From the NCBI GenBank assembly GCA_937995335.1, contig CALKIH010000039.1:1-64000 (forward strand): DNA of 64,000 nt, given 5' to 3'. The stretch comes from UBA2357 sp002344625. GTDB taxonomy: Bacteria; Pseudomonadota; Gammaproteobacteria; Burkholderiales; Rhodocyclaceae. Under the pieces are notes generated by a model, which made no database searches, was not told the origin of the DNA, and worked only from the letters and a program-made list of their open reading frames with translations. How positions within the stretch are numbered: the first letter of the stretch is position 1; each line of letters opens with the position of its first letter. The position numbers were made by a program, and so were the translations under genes. Of this stretch, positions 52,601 through 61,810 are shown piece by piece.

Positions 52601-54295
52601 TTAGAAAGTGCGCTGGATCGACAGCGAGATGAAATCGCGGTCGCCATGGAAGTTTTGATATGAAAGCTCGGGAACCTCGGTGCCGTAGCGGATCACCGAA
52701 CCGGCGGAGCCGAAGTAGTGGGTGAAATTCAGCCCCGCCTGCCAGGTGCGCTGGTAATCGGCCTTCACCCCGATGCTGAAGCTGCCGCCCTCTTCGGACG
52801 GGAACAGCGCGCCGTTGACCGACGAGCGGCCGGCCAGCCCGTAGCTGACGCCGATCGGCACCTGGAGGTCCAGGCCCGGCGTCACCTGAAAGTATTCGGG
52901 TGTGAAGACGAACTGGAGCGCACTCGCATCGCGCGTGGCATGGGGGTCTAGCTGGTCCCGGTTGTCGGTCACCGACAGCCTGCGGTTGTAGGCGAACTCG
53001 CCGATGAACGAGGCGCCATCCCAGAATGCGCCGGCCCCGAGAACGCTGATCGCCGACAGGTTGAGATGCATCGTCCGCCCCTTCGGGAACGCGGCCAGAT
53101 CGTCGCCATCCGCGGTCGTATTGCCGGGCAGGATCACGGTATTGCCGCTCGCGACGAGCGGCATGTTGTCGCGGAACGACAATTCGCCCGCGACGTTGGT
53201 CTCGCCCACCAGGGTGCTGACGCTGGTGCCGACCGTCACGATGTTCTCGCCGAAGACCTGCACGTAGTCCCCGATGCCGCCCGGCTTCACATTCACGCCC
53301 GGGCGCACATAGAACTGCGGCATCTTGTCGTGGTAGCGCGCCGCGTAGAAACCGTACTCGGCGTTGCCCGACTTGAACCGGATCTGCGCGCCGCCCTGGC
53401 CGGAGTCCCCGGCTTCGATGTCCGCACCCCGCAGCACCGCGGCCCCCGGGCCAAGAATCAGGGACTCACCGCCGGCATCGACGAAGTCCGCGAAGCTGAA
53501 ATAGCTGCCCGCGGCAGGCAGGCGCGACTTGCGCCATTCGGCCTGGTAATAGGCGCCCACGGTCACATCCGGATTGATCTGCAACTGCGCCGAAACCTGG
53601 CCCACCGGGCGCGCCACCTCCTTGAACTGCGAGTTCGGCACCGACAGCGCGCGCGACAGGTCGAGCGGGGTCTGGGCGCCGGCGATGCCGTTGCTGCCGA
53701 AGAACAGGCTCTCGCCATAGAGCTGGGTGAAGCGTCCCGCCTTCAGGTTGAGGTTCATGTCGCCGGGGGACATCGACCCATAGGCGAATACGTCCAGGAA
53801 CTCGGCCTTGCGCCCGTGCAGATCCCGGGTCTTGCCGGTGAACCGGTTGTATGCCACCGAACGCGAGTTCACCAGCGCCCCGCCCAGCGCCCCGGGGTTG
53901 TCGTTCGACTCGTTGTAGACCTGGTCGTACCACACCGCCCCGCTCATCCGGAATCCGAAGTCGCGTTTGTACCTGACATCGAACTCCGAGAGCAGATCGA
54001 GGCGGTTCGAAATCAACCCGCGATCGAAATTCAGGTTGCCGTCATTGGTGTTGGCCTGGGGACCGATCGAGTTGTCCGCGACTTGCGCATCGACGCTGCG
54101 CACCCGCCAGCCGGCGCTGTACTTGACCGTGTTGTCCCACGACATGCGCACGTCGGGATTGCCGGTGTCGATCTGGAAGGCGGCCGCTCCGCCACTGGCC
54201 AGCAAGGCGGTGGCCGCGGCGAAGGTCGCCGCGAAACGGTTGCCGCGCGGCCCGGCCGATACCCGCGCATGTTTCCTGCAAGGACGCCTATTCAT
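52601..54295 (-). CDS. DUF1302 outer-membrane protein
   Basis: 564 aa from ATG 54295 (GAGGGGGAGAAG upstream). A signal peptide (FAATFAAATALLASGGAAAF) precedes a long beta-rich DUF1302 domain: IDTGNPDVRMSWDNTVKYSA, NFDRGLISNRLDLLSEFDVR, SYGLAGRSSVNGALFPSEEG. The C-terminus FISLSIQRTF ends in Phe, as in outer-membrane barrels. It is the first gene of the envelope cassette, under a promoter with the same LysR box as dmpC. Confidence 0.9.
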   Translation of the reverse strand: MNRRPCRKHARVSAGPRGNRFAATFAAATALLASGGAAAFQIDTGNPDVRMSWDNTVKYSAGWRVRSVDAQVADNSIGPQANTNDGNLNFDRGLISNRLDLLSEFDVRYKRDFGFRMSGAVWYDQVYNESNDNPGALGGALVNSRSVAYNRFTGKTRDLHGRKAEFLDVFAYGSMSPGDMNLNLKAGRFTQLYGESLFFGSNGIAGAQTPLDLSRALSVPNSQFKEVARPVGQVSAQLQINPDVTVGAYYQAEWRKSRLPAAGSYFSFADFVDAGGESLILGPGAAVLRGADIEAGDSGQGGAQIRFKSGNAEYGFYAARYHDKMPQFYVRPGVNVKPGGIGDYVQVFGENIVTVGTSVSTLVGETNVAGELSFRDNMPLVASGNTVILPGNTTADGDDLAAFPKGRTMHLNLSAISVLGAGAFWDGASFIGEFAYNRRLSVTDNRDQLDPHATRDASALQFVFTPEYFQVTPGLDLQVPIGVSYGLAGRSSVNGALFPSEEGGSFSIGVKADYQRTWQAGLNFTHYFGSAGSVIRYGTEVPELSYQNFHGDRDFISLSIQRTF

Positions 54296-54382
54296 CTTCT
54301 CCCCCTCATCCTCGATATGTTCTTCGTCATTTTTTCCAGACCGGCGTGAAGGCCTCGCCTTCAACGCCGTGGAGTGATACGG

Positions 54383-54411
54383 AAGTTATCGGGCTAGAGG
54401 ATTACCGTCCA
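54383..54411 (-). promoter_or_regulatory. Promoter of the envelope cassette (DUF1302 gene)
   Basis: By alignment with the dmpC promoter, the -35 is TGGACG (54406-54411) and the -10 is TAACTT (54383-54388), 17 bases apart. Both are weaker than at dmpC. The surrounding block TACCGTCCAATACC (54403-54416) differs by one base from the one at 37764-37777. Confidence 0.6.
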
Positions 54412-54433
54412 ATACCATTATTTTCCCATCTCG

Positions 54434-54448
54434 ATACTTATTAGGTAT
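54434..54448. promoter_or_regulatory. LysR-type operator between the envelope cassette and lysR
   Basis: ATACTTATTAGGTAT (ATAC-N7-GTAT) is the exact reverse complement of the 37795-37809 box and sits at the same 22-base distance from the -35 element of the leftward promoter. It is 46 bases upstream of the lysR start, so it probably also serves autoregulation. Confidence 0.82.
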
Positions 54449-54494
54449 GATTTCGCGCAAACACCGTCCCTGACCCGAAGTGAGAGGCCTAGCC

Positions 54495-55391
54495 GTGGAT
54501 TTGAGACACCTGCGCTATTTCGTCACGGTAGCCGAAGAAGAGAACATCGGACGGGCGGCGGCGCGGCTGCACATATCCCAGCCCCCGCTGACCCGCCAGA
54601 TCCAGCAGCTCGAGGAGGAACTGGGCGTCACCTTGTTCATCCGTACGCCGAGGGGCATGGAACTCACCCAGGCGGGGGAGTTGTTCCTCGCAGAGGCGCG
54701 CAACATCCGGGCGCTGGTAGAACAGGCCACCGAACGCACGCAAAGGGCCGGTCAGGGGAAGCTCGGGCGGCTCGATGTCGCGATCTTCGGATCCGCCATC
54801 CTGGATGTCATCCCCAAACTGCTGCTGAACTTCCGCAACGCCCATCCGGACGTCAAGGTCGTTCTCCATACGATGACCAAGGCGGAACAGATCGAAGCGC
54901 TGCGTCAGAAACGGATCTCGGTCGGCTTCAACCGCATGCTGGTGCCGCTGGACGACATCGAGATCAAGCCCGTCGCAACCGAGGAGTTGCTGCTCGCACT
55001 ACCGAAGGAGCATGTGCTGACGCACAAGGCGCACCTCCGTTTCGCGGATCTCCGGACTCACCCGATGATTCTCTTTCCGACCGGCGCCCGCCCAAGCTTC
55101 ATCGACAAGGTGATCGGACTATGCACCGAGAGCGGCTTTCAGCCAGTGATCTCGCAGGAAGTCGGCGACGCGGTCACCGGCGTCGCGCTGGTCGCCAGCG
55201 GATTCGGGGTTTGCTTGGTGCCCGAGTCGGCGACCACGCTCCAGTTTCCCGGTGTCGTCTATCGCCGATTCACGGACGCGCCACCGAACATGAACGTCGA
55301 TCTGAGTTGCATCTATCGGAAGGAAGACCAATCCCCGATCCTGGCTGCATTCTTGCTGACGGTCGATGCCCATGGACACAGGCCACCTTGA
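54495..55391 (+). CDS. LysR-type transcriptional regulator (CatR/BenM-like)
   Basis: 298 aa from a GTG at 54495 with GAGG upstream. The winged helix-turn-helix is DLRHLRYFVTVAEEENIGRA through HISQPPLTRQIQQLEEELG; the effector domain (about residues 90-290) includes LDVAIFGSAILDVIPKLLLN and GVALVASGFGVCLVPESATT. The N-terminus resembles the CatR/BenM group, which answers to muconates and other aromatic breakdown products. It is divergent from the envelope cassette with an ATAC-N7-GTAT box between, and the same box controls dmpC, which makes it the likely regulator of both. Confidence 0.9.
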   Translation: MDLRHLRYFVTVAEEENIGRAAARLHISQPPLTRQIQQLEEELGVTLFIRTPRGMELTQAGELFLAEARNIRALVEQATERTQRAGQGKLGRLDVAIFGSAILDVIPKLLLNFRNAHPDVKVVLHTMTKAEQIEALRQKRISVGFNRMLVPLDDIEIKPVATEELLLALPKEHVLTHKAHLRFADLRTHPMILFPTGARPSFIDKVIGLCTESGFQPVISQEVGDAVTGVALVASGFGVCLVPESATTLQFPGVVYRRFTDAPPNMNVDLSCIYRKEDQSPILAAFLLTVDAHGHRPP

Positions 55392-55419
55392 CCGTGGCGA
55401 AGCCCGCTGCAGGTTTTCG

Positions 55420-55878
55420 TCAGAGCGGCAGGGCCGTCTCGTTCTTGATCTCGCGCAGCGCCACGCTGGAGTGGGTGACGTCCACTTCCGGGATCTTGAG
55501 CAGGAAGTTGTGCATGAACGCCGAAAAGGCCTCCAGGCTCGGCAGGTAAAGCTTCAGCAGGCAATCGGTCTCACCCAGCAGCTCGTAGCATTCGACGACC
55601 TCGTCGCAACTCTTCACGACGGTTTCGAACCGGTCTATGACCTCGGTCGAATGCTTCTTGAGCTTGACCCTGACCCAGACACAGGTCGACAAACCGAGCC
55701 GGTGGCGGTCGAGCAGGGCCACGTAGCCCCGGATCAGGCCGATCTCCTCGAGTTCGCGCACCCGCCGCCAGCACGGCGATGGCGACAGGCCCACCTTGTC
55801 GGCGATGTGCTGGGTGCTGAGGGTCGAATCCTTTTGCAGCAGCGTGAGTATTTGTCTTTGAGCCTGATCGAGTTTCAT
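55420..55878 (-). CDS. Lrp/AsnC family transcriptional regulator
   Basis: 152 aa from ATG 55878 (GGGAGGGGAC upstream). N-terminal HTH (LDQAQRQILTLLQKDSTLST, VGLSPSPCWRRVRELEEIGL) and a C-terminal RAM ligand-binding domain (ECYELLGETDCLLKLYLPSL). It is convergent with lysR. The effector and targets cannot be read from the window. Confidence 0.92.
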   Translation of the reverse strand: MKLDQAQRQILTLLQKDSTLSTQHIADKVGLSPSPCWRRVRELEEIGLIRGYVALLDRHRLGLSTCVWVRVKLKKHSTEVIDRFETVVKSCDEVVECYELLGETDCLLKLYLPSLEAFSAFMHNFLLKIPEVDVTHSSVALREIKNETALPL

Positions 55879-55976
55879 GTCCCCTCCCCGAATACACGAA
55901 GGCCATCCGGCGTTCATCCGAATGGCCACGGTGGTGGTGCTATGTTCTTGGGTCTGCGCCCAGGCCGTTCGGCCTC

Positions 55977-56321
55977 TCAAAGCACCTTCAGCAGCTCGAC
56001 TTCAAACACCAGTGTCGCGTTCGGCGGAATCACCCCGCCGGCACCACGCGCGCCGTATCCCAGCTCCGGCGGAATGGTGAGCTTGCGCCGGCCGCCTTCC
56101 TGCATACCCTGGACACCTTCGTCCCAGCCGCGTATCACATGCCCGGCACCGAGCGGAAAACTGAACGGATCATTGCGATCCTTGCTTGAATCGAACTTGC
56201 GTCCATCGGTAAGCCAGCCGGTGTAATGCACCGAAACCGTTTTGCCCTTTACCGCGCTCGCCCCGGTTCCCTGCTCGAGCTCGTCGATGATCAATCCGTT
56301 GGCCGTGGTGGTCTGCGCCAT
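55977..56321 (-). CDS. FKBP-type peptidyl-prolyl isomerase
   Basis: 114 aa from ATG 56321 with AGGAG upstream. One FKBP domain: GKTVSVHYTGWLTDGRKFDS, PLGAGHVIRGWDEGVQGMQE, GGRRKLTIPPELGYGARGAG. There is no signal peptide, so it is cytoplasmic. It catalyses cis-trans isomerisation at proline. Confidence 0.96.
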   Translation of the reverse strand: MAQTTTANGLIIDELEQGTGASAVKGKTVSVHYTGWLTDGRKFDSSKDRNDPFSFPLGAGHVIRGWDEGVQGMQEGGRRKLTIPPELGYGARGAGGVIPPNATLVFEVELLKVL

Positions 56322-56381
56322 GCACACTCTCCTGAGTCAATAGAACTGTCAAACATCCGGCCGCGTAGACGGCCGCCTGAA

Positions 56382-56945
56382 TCATCCGCCGCGCTTGCGC
56401 CGGCTGGAAAACTTTTCGCGAAACTTGGATACCTTGGGCGCAACCACGTACTGGCAGTAGGGTTGATCCGAGTTCTTGGTGTAGTAATCGCGATGGTAGT
56501 CTTCGGCCGGCCAGAATGTGGCCGCGCGCTCGACCTTGGTGACGATCGCGGAAGGAAACACGCGCTGCTCGCCCATCTCCTCGATCAGCGCCAGCGCGTC
56601 GTGCAGTTGCTGGTCGGTGGTGGTGAAGATCACCGAACGGTACTGGGTGCCGATGTCGTTGCCCTGCCGGTTGAGCGTCGTCGGGTCGTGAATCACGAAG
56701 AAGATCTCCAGCAACGCCCGAAAGTCCGTCACCGCCGGATCGAACTCGACCCGGATCACCTCGACATGTCCAGTCCCCCCGTCGCAGACCTCGCGATAGC
56801 TTGGCGCCTCGGTCTTGCCCCCCATGTATCCGGGCTCGACCGAGAGCACCCCGGCCACATCCTTGAACACGGCCTCGGTGCACCAGAAACAGCCCCCGCC
56901 GAGAATTGCGGTCTCGCGATGGACACCCCTTTCCAAGCTCGTCAT
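56382..56945 (-). CDS. msrA: Peptide methionine sulfoxide reductase MsrA
   Basis: 187 aa. The catalytic motif is ILGGGCFWCTEAVF; GGTGHVEVIRVEFDP, HDPTTLNRQGNDIGTQYRSV and PAEDYHRDYYTKNSDQPYCQ complete the family pattern. It repairs oxidised methionine. A basic tail (KFSSRRKRGG) ends it. Confidence 0.97.
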   Translation of the reverse strand: MTSLERGVHRETAILGGGCFWCTEAVFKDVAGVLSVEPGYMGGKTEAPSYREVCDGGTGHVEVIRVEFDPAVTDFRALLEIFFVIHDPTTLNRQGNDIGTQYRSVIFTTTDQQLHDALALIEEMGEQRVFPSAIVTKVERAATFWPAEDYHRDYYTKNSDQPYCQYVVAPKVSKFREKFSSRRKRGG

Positions 56946-57005
56946 GCAGCTACTCCTCGTCTATTCACTCGGCGTAGACCCGAACCGGGTCCGTACCATT
57001 CCCGA

Positions 57006-60000
57006 CTATCTGAAAGAGATCGTGTAATAAATATCACTCGAGTTCTCGGAGCCGCTGCGCAACACCCACGACAAATGCCGGCCGAGCTGATAGGTGAGTT
57101 TGATTAGACTCTCGGCCCCGCCGAGGCTTTGCTCGAACGAGAGCATCACGTCGGACGTCAGGCGCTTGCCCAGCCGCAGCACCTGCCCCCCACCTCCGCC
57201 CGATACGTTCGCCCCGCCCCCCACCACCCGGCTGGTCGGCGTACGGTTGACGCTGCCGAGCTCCCCCTGGCCGATGCCGAACTCGTCGAAGCCGAGGCTG
57301 CGCGAAAGCTGGGCCGGGATTCCGTCCTCCCCGAGCAAGGCCTGTGCGGCCGGCAGCAGCAGCGCCATGTCGCCCCCCGAACCGCTGTCGGGCGGGCGCC
57401 CGAGCACGATCCACGAGAGCTTCTCGGCGTCGGGAACGTTGGGCTCGGATACCAGCCGGATCAGCGGCCGGCGCGCCGTACCGGTGACCGAAACACCGGC
57501 CTCCACCGCCAGGCCCAGCCGCAGCGCAACGATGTTGAGCCCCGGATTGTCGATCGGCCCCTGGAAGTTGATCAGGCCGCGGGTGATGGTGAGGTTCTGC
57601 CCATAACCCTCGAACACCCCGCCTTCGGTCGACACCGACCCGGTCGCGTTCAACGGCTCGCCGGGGCGCATGCGCAGCCGCAAATCTCCGTTCAGGCGGG
57701 TATCGAGCCCGAAGCCCGACAGGAAGAGCTTGTCCCCCAGCGACACCCGCACGTCGGCGGTCACCTGGAGTCCGCCAGCGGGTTCCGCCTCGCGCGGCCG
57801 GGCGATGACGACATCATCCGAAAGACTGGGAGCCGGGGTGTCGCTCAGTTCGACGAAGGCGCTGTCGACCGCGAACCGGGCATTCAGATCGAGCGACGAC
57901 CAGGTGCTGGTCGCGCTGCCCTGGCCCGACAGGATCATCCAGCGGTCGGGGCGTTGCAGCACCGGCAGGCGATCGGCATTGAAGGTGAAGTCGCCCGCGC
58001 CGCTCTTCAACTCGATCCCGCCGGATGCCAGCAAACGTCCCGGCGTGGCGGTCAGGTCGGCGACCGGCACCCGCCGGTCGGCGGGCTGGACGGTGTTGGG
58101 CGAGACGAACTCCAGGCGGGTCAGCCGCAAACGATCGGGGTCGAACTCGGCGAGCAACTCGCCGCCCGACAGGCTGACACCATGATCAAGAAGCACGACC
58201 GACAGGCCGGTACCCGCGAGCCGCCCCGACGGTACCGGCTGCGCCGCCGTCCCGGAAAGCGCGAAATCGGCCGACACGGCTCCTCCCAGTTCGACATCGG
58301 CCTGGATCAGGCGCGACAGCCAGCCGATCGACGGCATGTTCAGGTTCAGGCGCCCATTCAGCGGCGCGGCGGGATCCACCCGCCACTGCGTGCCTGCAAC
58401 CCGCTCCAGCATCCCGGTGAGCGACGCCTTCAGCTCGCCGAACTCGGTGCCGGCCGCCCCGACCGACATATCGACCCGGTTGTCGGTCAGCGTCAGCAGC
58501 GTCTCGAACGACTCCAGGCCAACACGCGTGCTGAACTCGCCGGGGATGCGCAGATCCCCCGACTCGCGAAACACCCGCGCCCGCCCGTTCGCGGTTCGGG
58601 CGAGGCGAACATCCCATTCCGCGCCCATCGTCAACGGATCGCGCTGCTCGCGGCTCCGCGGCGTGTCGCGTGGAACCAGATCCAGGACCACACCGCTCAC
58701 GCTACCGCGCGCCACGATCCCCGCGGGGCTCCAGCTCGTCTCTTCGATACTGATCTTGCCGCTGTTGCCGGCATCGAAGCGTGCAACCCCGAGCTCGACG
58801 CGGTCCTGGGCAACGCGCAGCGGCGCCGGTGCGGTCAGCCTGGCCGTGGCGCGGCCTCCCAGCAACAGCGACTCGATACTGCCCTTCCAGTGCGGTGTCG
58901 CGCCGGCCGGGTCCAGCGCCCCCTTCAGCGCCAGGGTCAGCGTGTCTTCGTCGGGCGTCGCAAGATCCAGGTTGATGGTGTGCCGGTCACGCTGGCCGTC
59001 GATCACCAGCCGGGCCTTGTCCAGCCAGTTTTCCGGCGCCTGGCCCGCCTGAGCCAGCGGCCCGACCCCGTCCACGCTCAGATCCAGGTCGATCGCGCCC
59101 GACCATCCGGCCGCCAGGCGCCCCCCGCCCTTCAGGCGTTCGATGCCAAGGCCGCCGGGCAGGCGCAGTTTGTCGCCGCTCAGGCTCAACTCGCCCGCGG
59201 GTTCGCTCAGCGTGCCGGACAGGCGCGCCTCGACGCGGGCCTTGCCGCCCAAGCCGTGACCGATCGCGCCCAGCGCCGGGGCATCGACCACAACGTGCAG
59301 GCTGTCGCCCGGCGCGCCCCACCGGCCACGCGCGGTGAGCTTGTTGTCCGCCACCTGCAGCGCGACGTCGGCATCGGCGAGTCGCGCCCCGGCGAGCGCG
59401 AGCCGTCCGCGCCCACCCAGCGCCAGGTTTTCGAGCCGGCTTGGCGCGAAGGTCCAGTCGAGCGCGACTGCCGGCTCCTCGGCAAGCTCGCCCTGGGCTT
59501 TGAACGAAAGATTCAGCGACGCCGCCGGCGCACCCGGCACGAAGGCCGACGGATCGAGCGCCGACAACGCCCCGCTTGCCTCGAAGCGCGCCGGCAGCGG
59601 TGTCGGCGCGGCAGCGTCGGCAACGGCGAAGCGGCCCTCGGCCGTGATCCCGGCGTCGCCGATCCGCAGATCGAGCTTGCCGGTCTGCGCCGCCTGGTCA
59701 CCCTCGGCATCGATGCGCCCGGTAATCACCGCGTCGGGCAAGGTCGTTTGAATCCGGCGGGTATTCACCCCCGTCAACGCCAACGCCGCAGTCACACGCC
59801 CCAGGGTGGCCTGGGTCGCGTCGGCGCTCCAGTCGGCCGAACCGCTCAGCCGCCCGTCACCGGGCAGCACCACTTCGAGGTCGGACACGCCGACCGCGGT
59901 GGGCGCCAGTCCGATCGTGGCGGCGATCGACACCAGCGGAATGCCGCCTTCGTCGAGCGGCCCCGGCAGCCGGTTGTCGATGCGCAGGGTGCCGTTCAGC

Positions 60001-60941
60001 GCGAGCGCTTGCGCGGCGTCGCCCCGCAGGTCGGCATGGACCGTCAACGCGCCACCCGGCGCTCCGGGTGCGAACGCGGCGGGATCGATCTCACCGAGAT
60101 CGACGATCAGTTGCCGCACCGGATTCTGCTCGAACGGCGCTGCATGCAGTTCGGCCTGGCCGGCGAGGCCGGCACCGCTCGCATCGACGTCGACCCGGAG
60201 CTGGCGCAAGTCGCCGCCGAGCTTCGCTCGCAGGTCGAAATCGTGCCCGGCGTGCGCGCCCCGCAAGCCACTCTCGAGGGTCAACGGAAAGGCTTCGGTC
60301 GCGGAGTCGACCAACCCACTGACGTCGAACTCGCCGAACGGCAGGCCCGCCTTCAAGGCTCTGATGTGGTGCTTTGCCCCGTCGCTCGCGAGCGACAAAC
60401 CAATGTCCGTGACGACGAAGCCCGGCTCGGGCCGGGCGTCCGCGGCGTGCTCGCCATCGCTCGTCCAGTCGTGGAGCTCGAAGCGCGCCACCGCCAGTTC
60501 GCCGATCTCGAGCGCGACCGGCAAGCGGATCACGCCGGGCATCTGCGGTGGCGTCGGTGGCTGGTCGGACGGGCGGGTGGCGAGGGTCAGCTTGTCGGCC
60601 TTCAAGGCCACCACTTCGACCCGGCGCGATGCGAGCGCGAGCGGCTGCCAGTGGAGCGACAGCTTGTCGATCTCCGCGCGCAGGTCGGGCAGGCGCAACG
60701 ACACCTGTTCGAAGCCGAAAGCCGCCGACAGGCGCCCGGACGGCGCTTCGAGCCTCACCTGTCCTGCGGCGAAGCGGTTGACGAGCGCCGTCGCGCCGCG
60801 CAGGCCGGCTTCGGTGGTGAAAACCCATGCGGTCAGGCCGAACAGCAGCAGCACCAAAAACAACAGGATGCCCGCGATCCAGCGCAGCGCGGCGGGCCAG
60901 CGACGCTTCGGCCGCAGCTCCGGGGGAGGTGTATCGGTCAT
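57006..60941 (-). CDS. tamB: TamB-family translocation/assembly module protein
   Basis: 1311 aa. One N-terminal membrane anchor (IAGILLFLVLLLFGLTAWVF), then a long periplasmic AsmA-like beta-rich body, and a C-terminal DUF490/TamB domain (FEGYGQNLTITRGLINFQGP, PDAEKLSWIVLGRPPDSGSG, KLTYQLGRHLSWVLRSGSEN). TamB works with the outer-membrane protein TamA and is now thought to move phospholipid across the periplasm. No tamA lies next to it here; trpC is upstream and msrA downstream. Confidence 0.93.
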   Translation of the reverse strand: MTDTPPPELRPKRRWPAALRWIAGILLFLVLLLFGLTAWVFTTEAGLRGATALVNRFAAGQVRLEAPSGRLSAAFGFEQVSLRLPDLRAEIDKLSLHWQPLALASRRVEVVALKADKLTLATRPSDQPPTPPQMPGVIRLPVALEIGELAVARFELHDWTSDGEHAADARPEPGFVVTDIGLSLASDGAKHHIRALKAGLPFGEFDVSGLVDSATEAFPLTLESGLRGAHAGHDFDLRAKLGGDLRQLRVDVDASGAGLAGQAELHAAPFEQNPVRQLIVDLGEIDPAAFAPGAPGGALTVHADLRGDAAQALALNGTLRIDNRLPGPLDEGGIPLVSIAATIGLAPTAVGVSDLEVVLPGDGRLSGSADWSADATQATLGRVTAALALTGVNTRRIQTTLPDAVITGRIDAEGDQAAQTGKLDLRIGDAGITAEGRFAVADAAAPTPLPARFEASGALSALDPSAFVPGAPAASLNLSFKAQGELAEEPAVALDWTFAPSRLENLALGGRGRLALAGARLADADVALQVADNKLTARGRWGAPGDSLHVVVDAPALGAIGHGLGGKARVEARLSGTLSEPAGELSLSGDKLRLPGGLGIERLKGGGRLAAGWSGAIDLDLSVDGVGPLAQAGQAPENWLDKARLVIDGQRDRHTINLDLATPDEDTLTLALKGALDPAGATPHWKGSIESLLLGGRATARLTAPAPLRVAQDRVELGVARFDAGNSGKISIEETSWSPAGIVARGSVSGVVLDLVPRDTPRSREQRDPLTMGAEWDVRLARTANGRARVFRESGDLRIPGEFSTRVGLESFETLLTLTDNRVDMSVGAAGTEFGELKASLTGMLERVAGTQWRVDPAAPLNGRLNLNMPSIGWLSRLIQADVELGGAVSADFALSGTAAQPVPSGRLAGTGLSVVLLDHGVSLSGGELLAEFDPDRLRLTRLEFVSPNTVQPADRRVPVADLTATPGRLLASGGIELKSGAGDFTFNADRLPVLQRPDRWMILSGQGSATSTWSSLDLNARFAVDSAFVELSDTPAPSLSDDVVIARPREAEPAGGLQVTADVRVSLGDKLFLSGFGLDTRLNGDLRLRMRPGEPLNATGSVSTEGGVFEGYGQNLTITRGLINFQGPIDNPGLNIVALRLGLAVEAGVSVTGTARRPLIRLVSEPNVPDAEKLSWIVLGRPPDSGSGGDMALLLPAAQALLGEDGIPAQLSRSLGFDEFGIGQGELGSVNRTPTSRVVGGGANVSGGGGGQVLRLGKRLTSDVMLSFEQSLGGAESLIKLTYQLGRHLSWVLRSGSENSSDIYYTISFR

Positions 60942-61009
60942 TTACTGCGGTTCTCTCGCGGCAGGCGCGCCAGTTCGACGCACCCGCCGCCTTTGTGGTT
61001 TTCTGGCCA

Positions 61010-61798
61010 TCATCCGAACAGCGCGCGCAAACCCTCGCCTGGCTCGTCCACACGCATGAACGCTTCGCCGACCAGGAAGGCACTCACCCCGTGCCCACGC
61101 ATCAGGGCGACGTCGGCGGGCGCGAGTATGCCCGACTCGGTCACCACGATGCGGTCGGCCGGGATGCGTTCGAGCAGATCCAGCGTGGTCTGGAGACTGA
61201 CATCGAACGTGCGGAGGTTGCGGTTGTTGATGCCGATGAGCGGCGTTTCGAGTCGCAGCGCGAGTTCGAGTTCGGCCGCATCGTGAACTTCGATCAACAC
61301 GCCCATGCCCATCGAAACCGCCATGGCCTCCATGTCGCGCATGGTCACGAAATCGAGCGCGGCCGCGATCAGCAAAATGGCGTCGGCCCCCATCGCCCGC
61401 GCTTCGAACACCTGCCACGGCGAGACCAGAAAGTCCTTGCGCAGCACCGGCAAGCCGCAGGCCTCGCGCGCGGCGCGCAGGTAGTCCGGGTCGCCCTGGA
61501 AAAAGTCGCGGTCGGTCAGCACCGACAGGCAGGCCGCCCCACCCGCTTCATACGAGCGGGCGATGTCGGCGGGGCGGAAATCGGCCCGGATCACGCCCTT
61601 GGATGGGCTGGCCTTCTTGATTTCGGCGATCACCGCTGACTTGCCGGCATCGGTCCTGGCCCGAATGGCACCGACGAAATCGCGCGGCGCCGGTTGTTGG
61701 CGCGCTTCGATCGCCAGTGCCGACAGGGGCCTGCGCACCTGGCCGACGGCGACCTCGTCGCGCTTGACCGCGAGAATTCGGTTGAGGATGTCGCTCAT
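61010..61798 (-). CDS. trpC: Indole-3-glycerol-phosphate synthase
   Basis: 262 aa TIM barrel. Key segments: SAVIAEIKKASPSKGVIRAD, LPVLRKDFLVSPWQVFEARA, PLIGINNRNLRTFDVSLQTT and VTESGILAPADVALMRGHGV. It closes the indole ring in tryptophan synthesis. It follows trpD by 12 bases. Confidence 0.97.
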   Translation of the reverse strand: MSDILNRILAVKRDEVAVGQVRRPLSALAIEARQQPAPRDFVGAIRARTDAGKSAVIAEIKKASPSKGVIRADFRPADIARSYEAGGAACLSVLTDRDFFQGDPDYLRAAREACGLPVLRKDFLVSPWQVFEARAMGADAILLIAAALDFVTMRDMEAMAVSMGMGVLIEVHDAAELELALRLETPLIGINNRNLRTFDVSLQTTLDLLERIPADRIVVTESGILAPADVALMRGHGVSAFLVGEAFMRVDEPGEGLRALFG

Positions 61799-61810
61799 CG
61801 CAGCTTGACT

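Noticed and set aside
57129..61286. A 1385-codon open frame on the plus strand
   Set aside because: It runs antisense to tamB and trpC, which have clear family motifs. Long antisense frames are common in GC-rich DNA, and its protein is Arg/Gln/Pro-rich without any recognisable domain.
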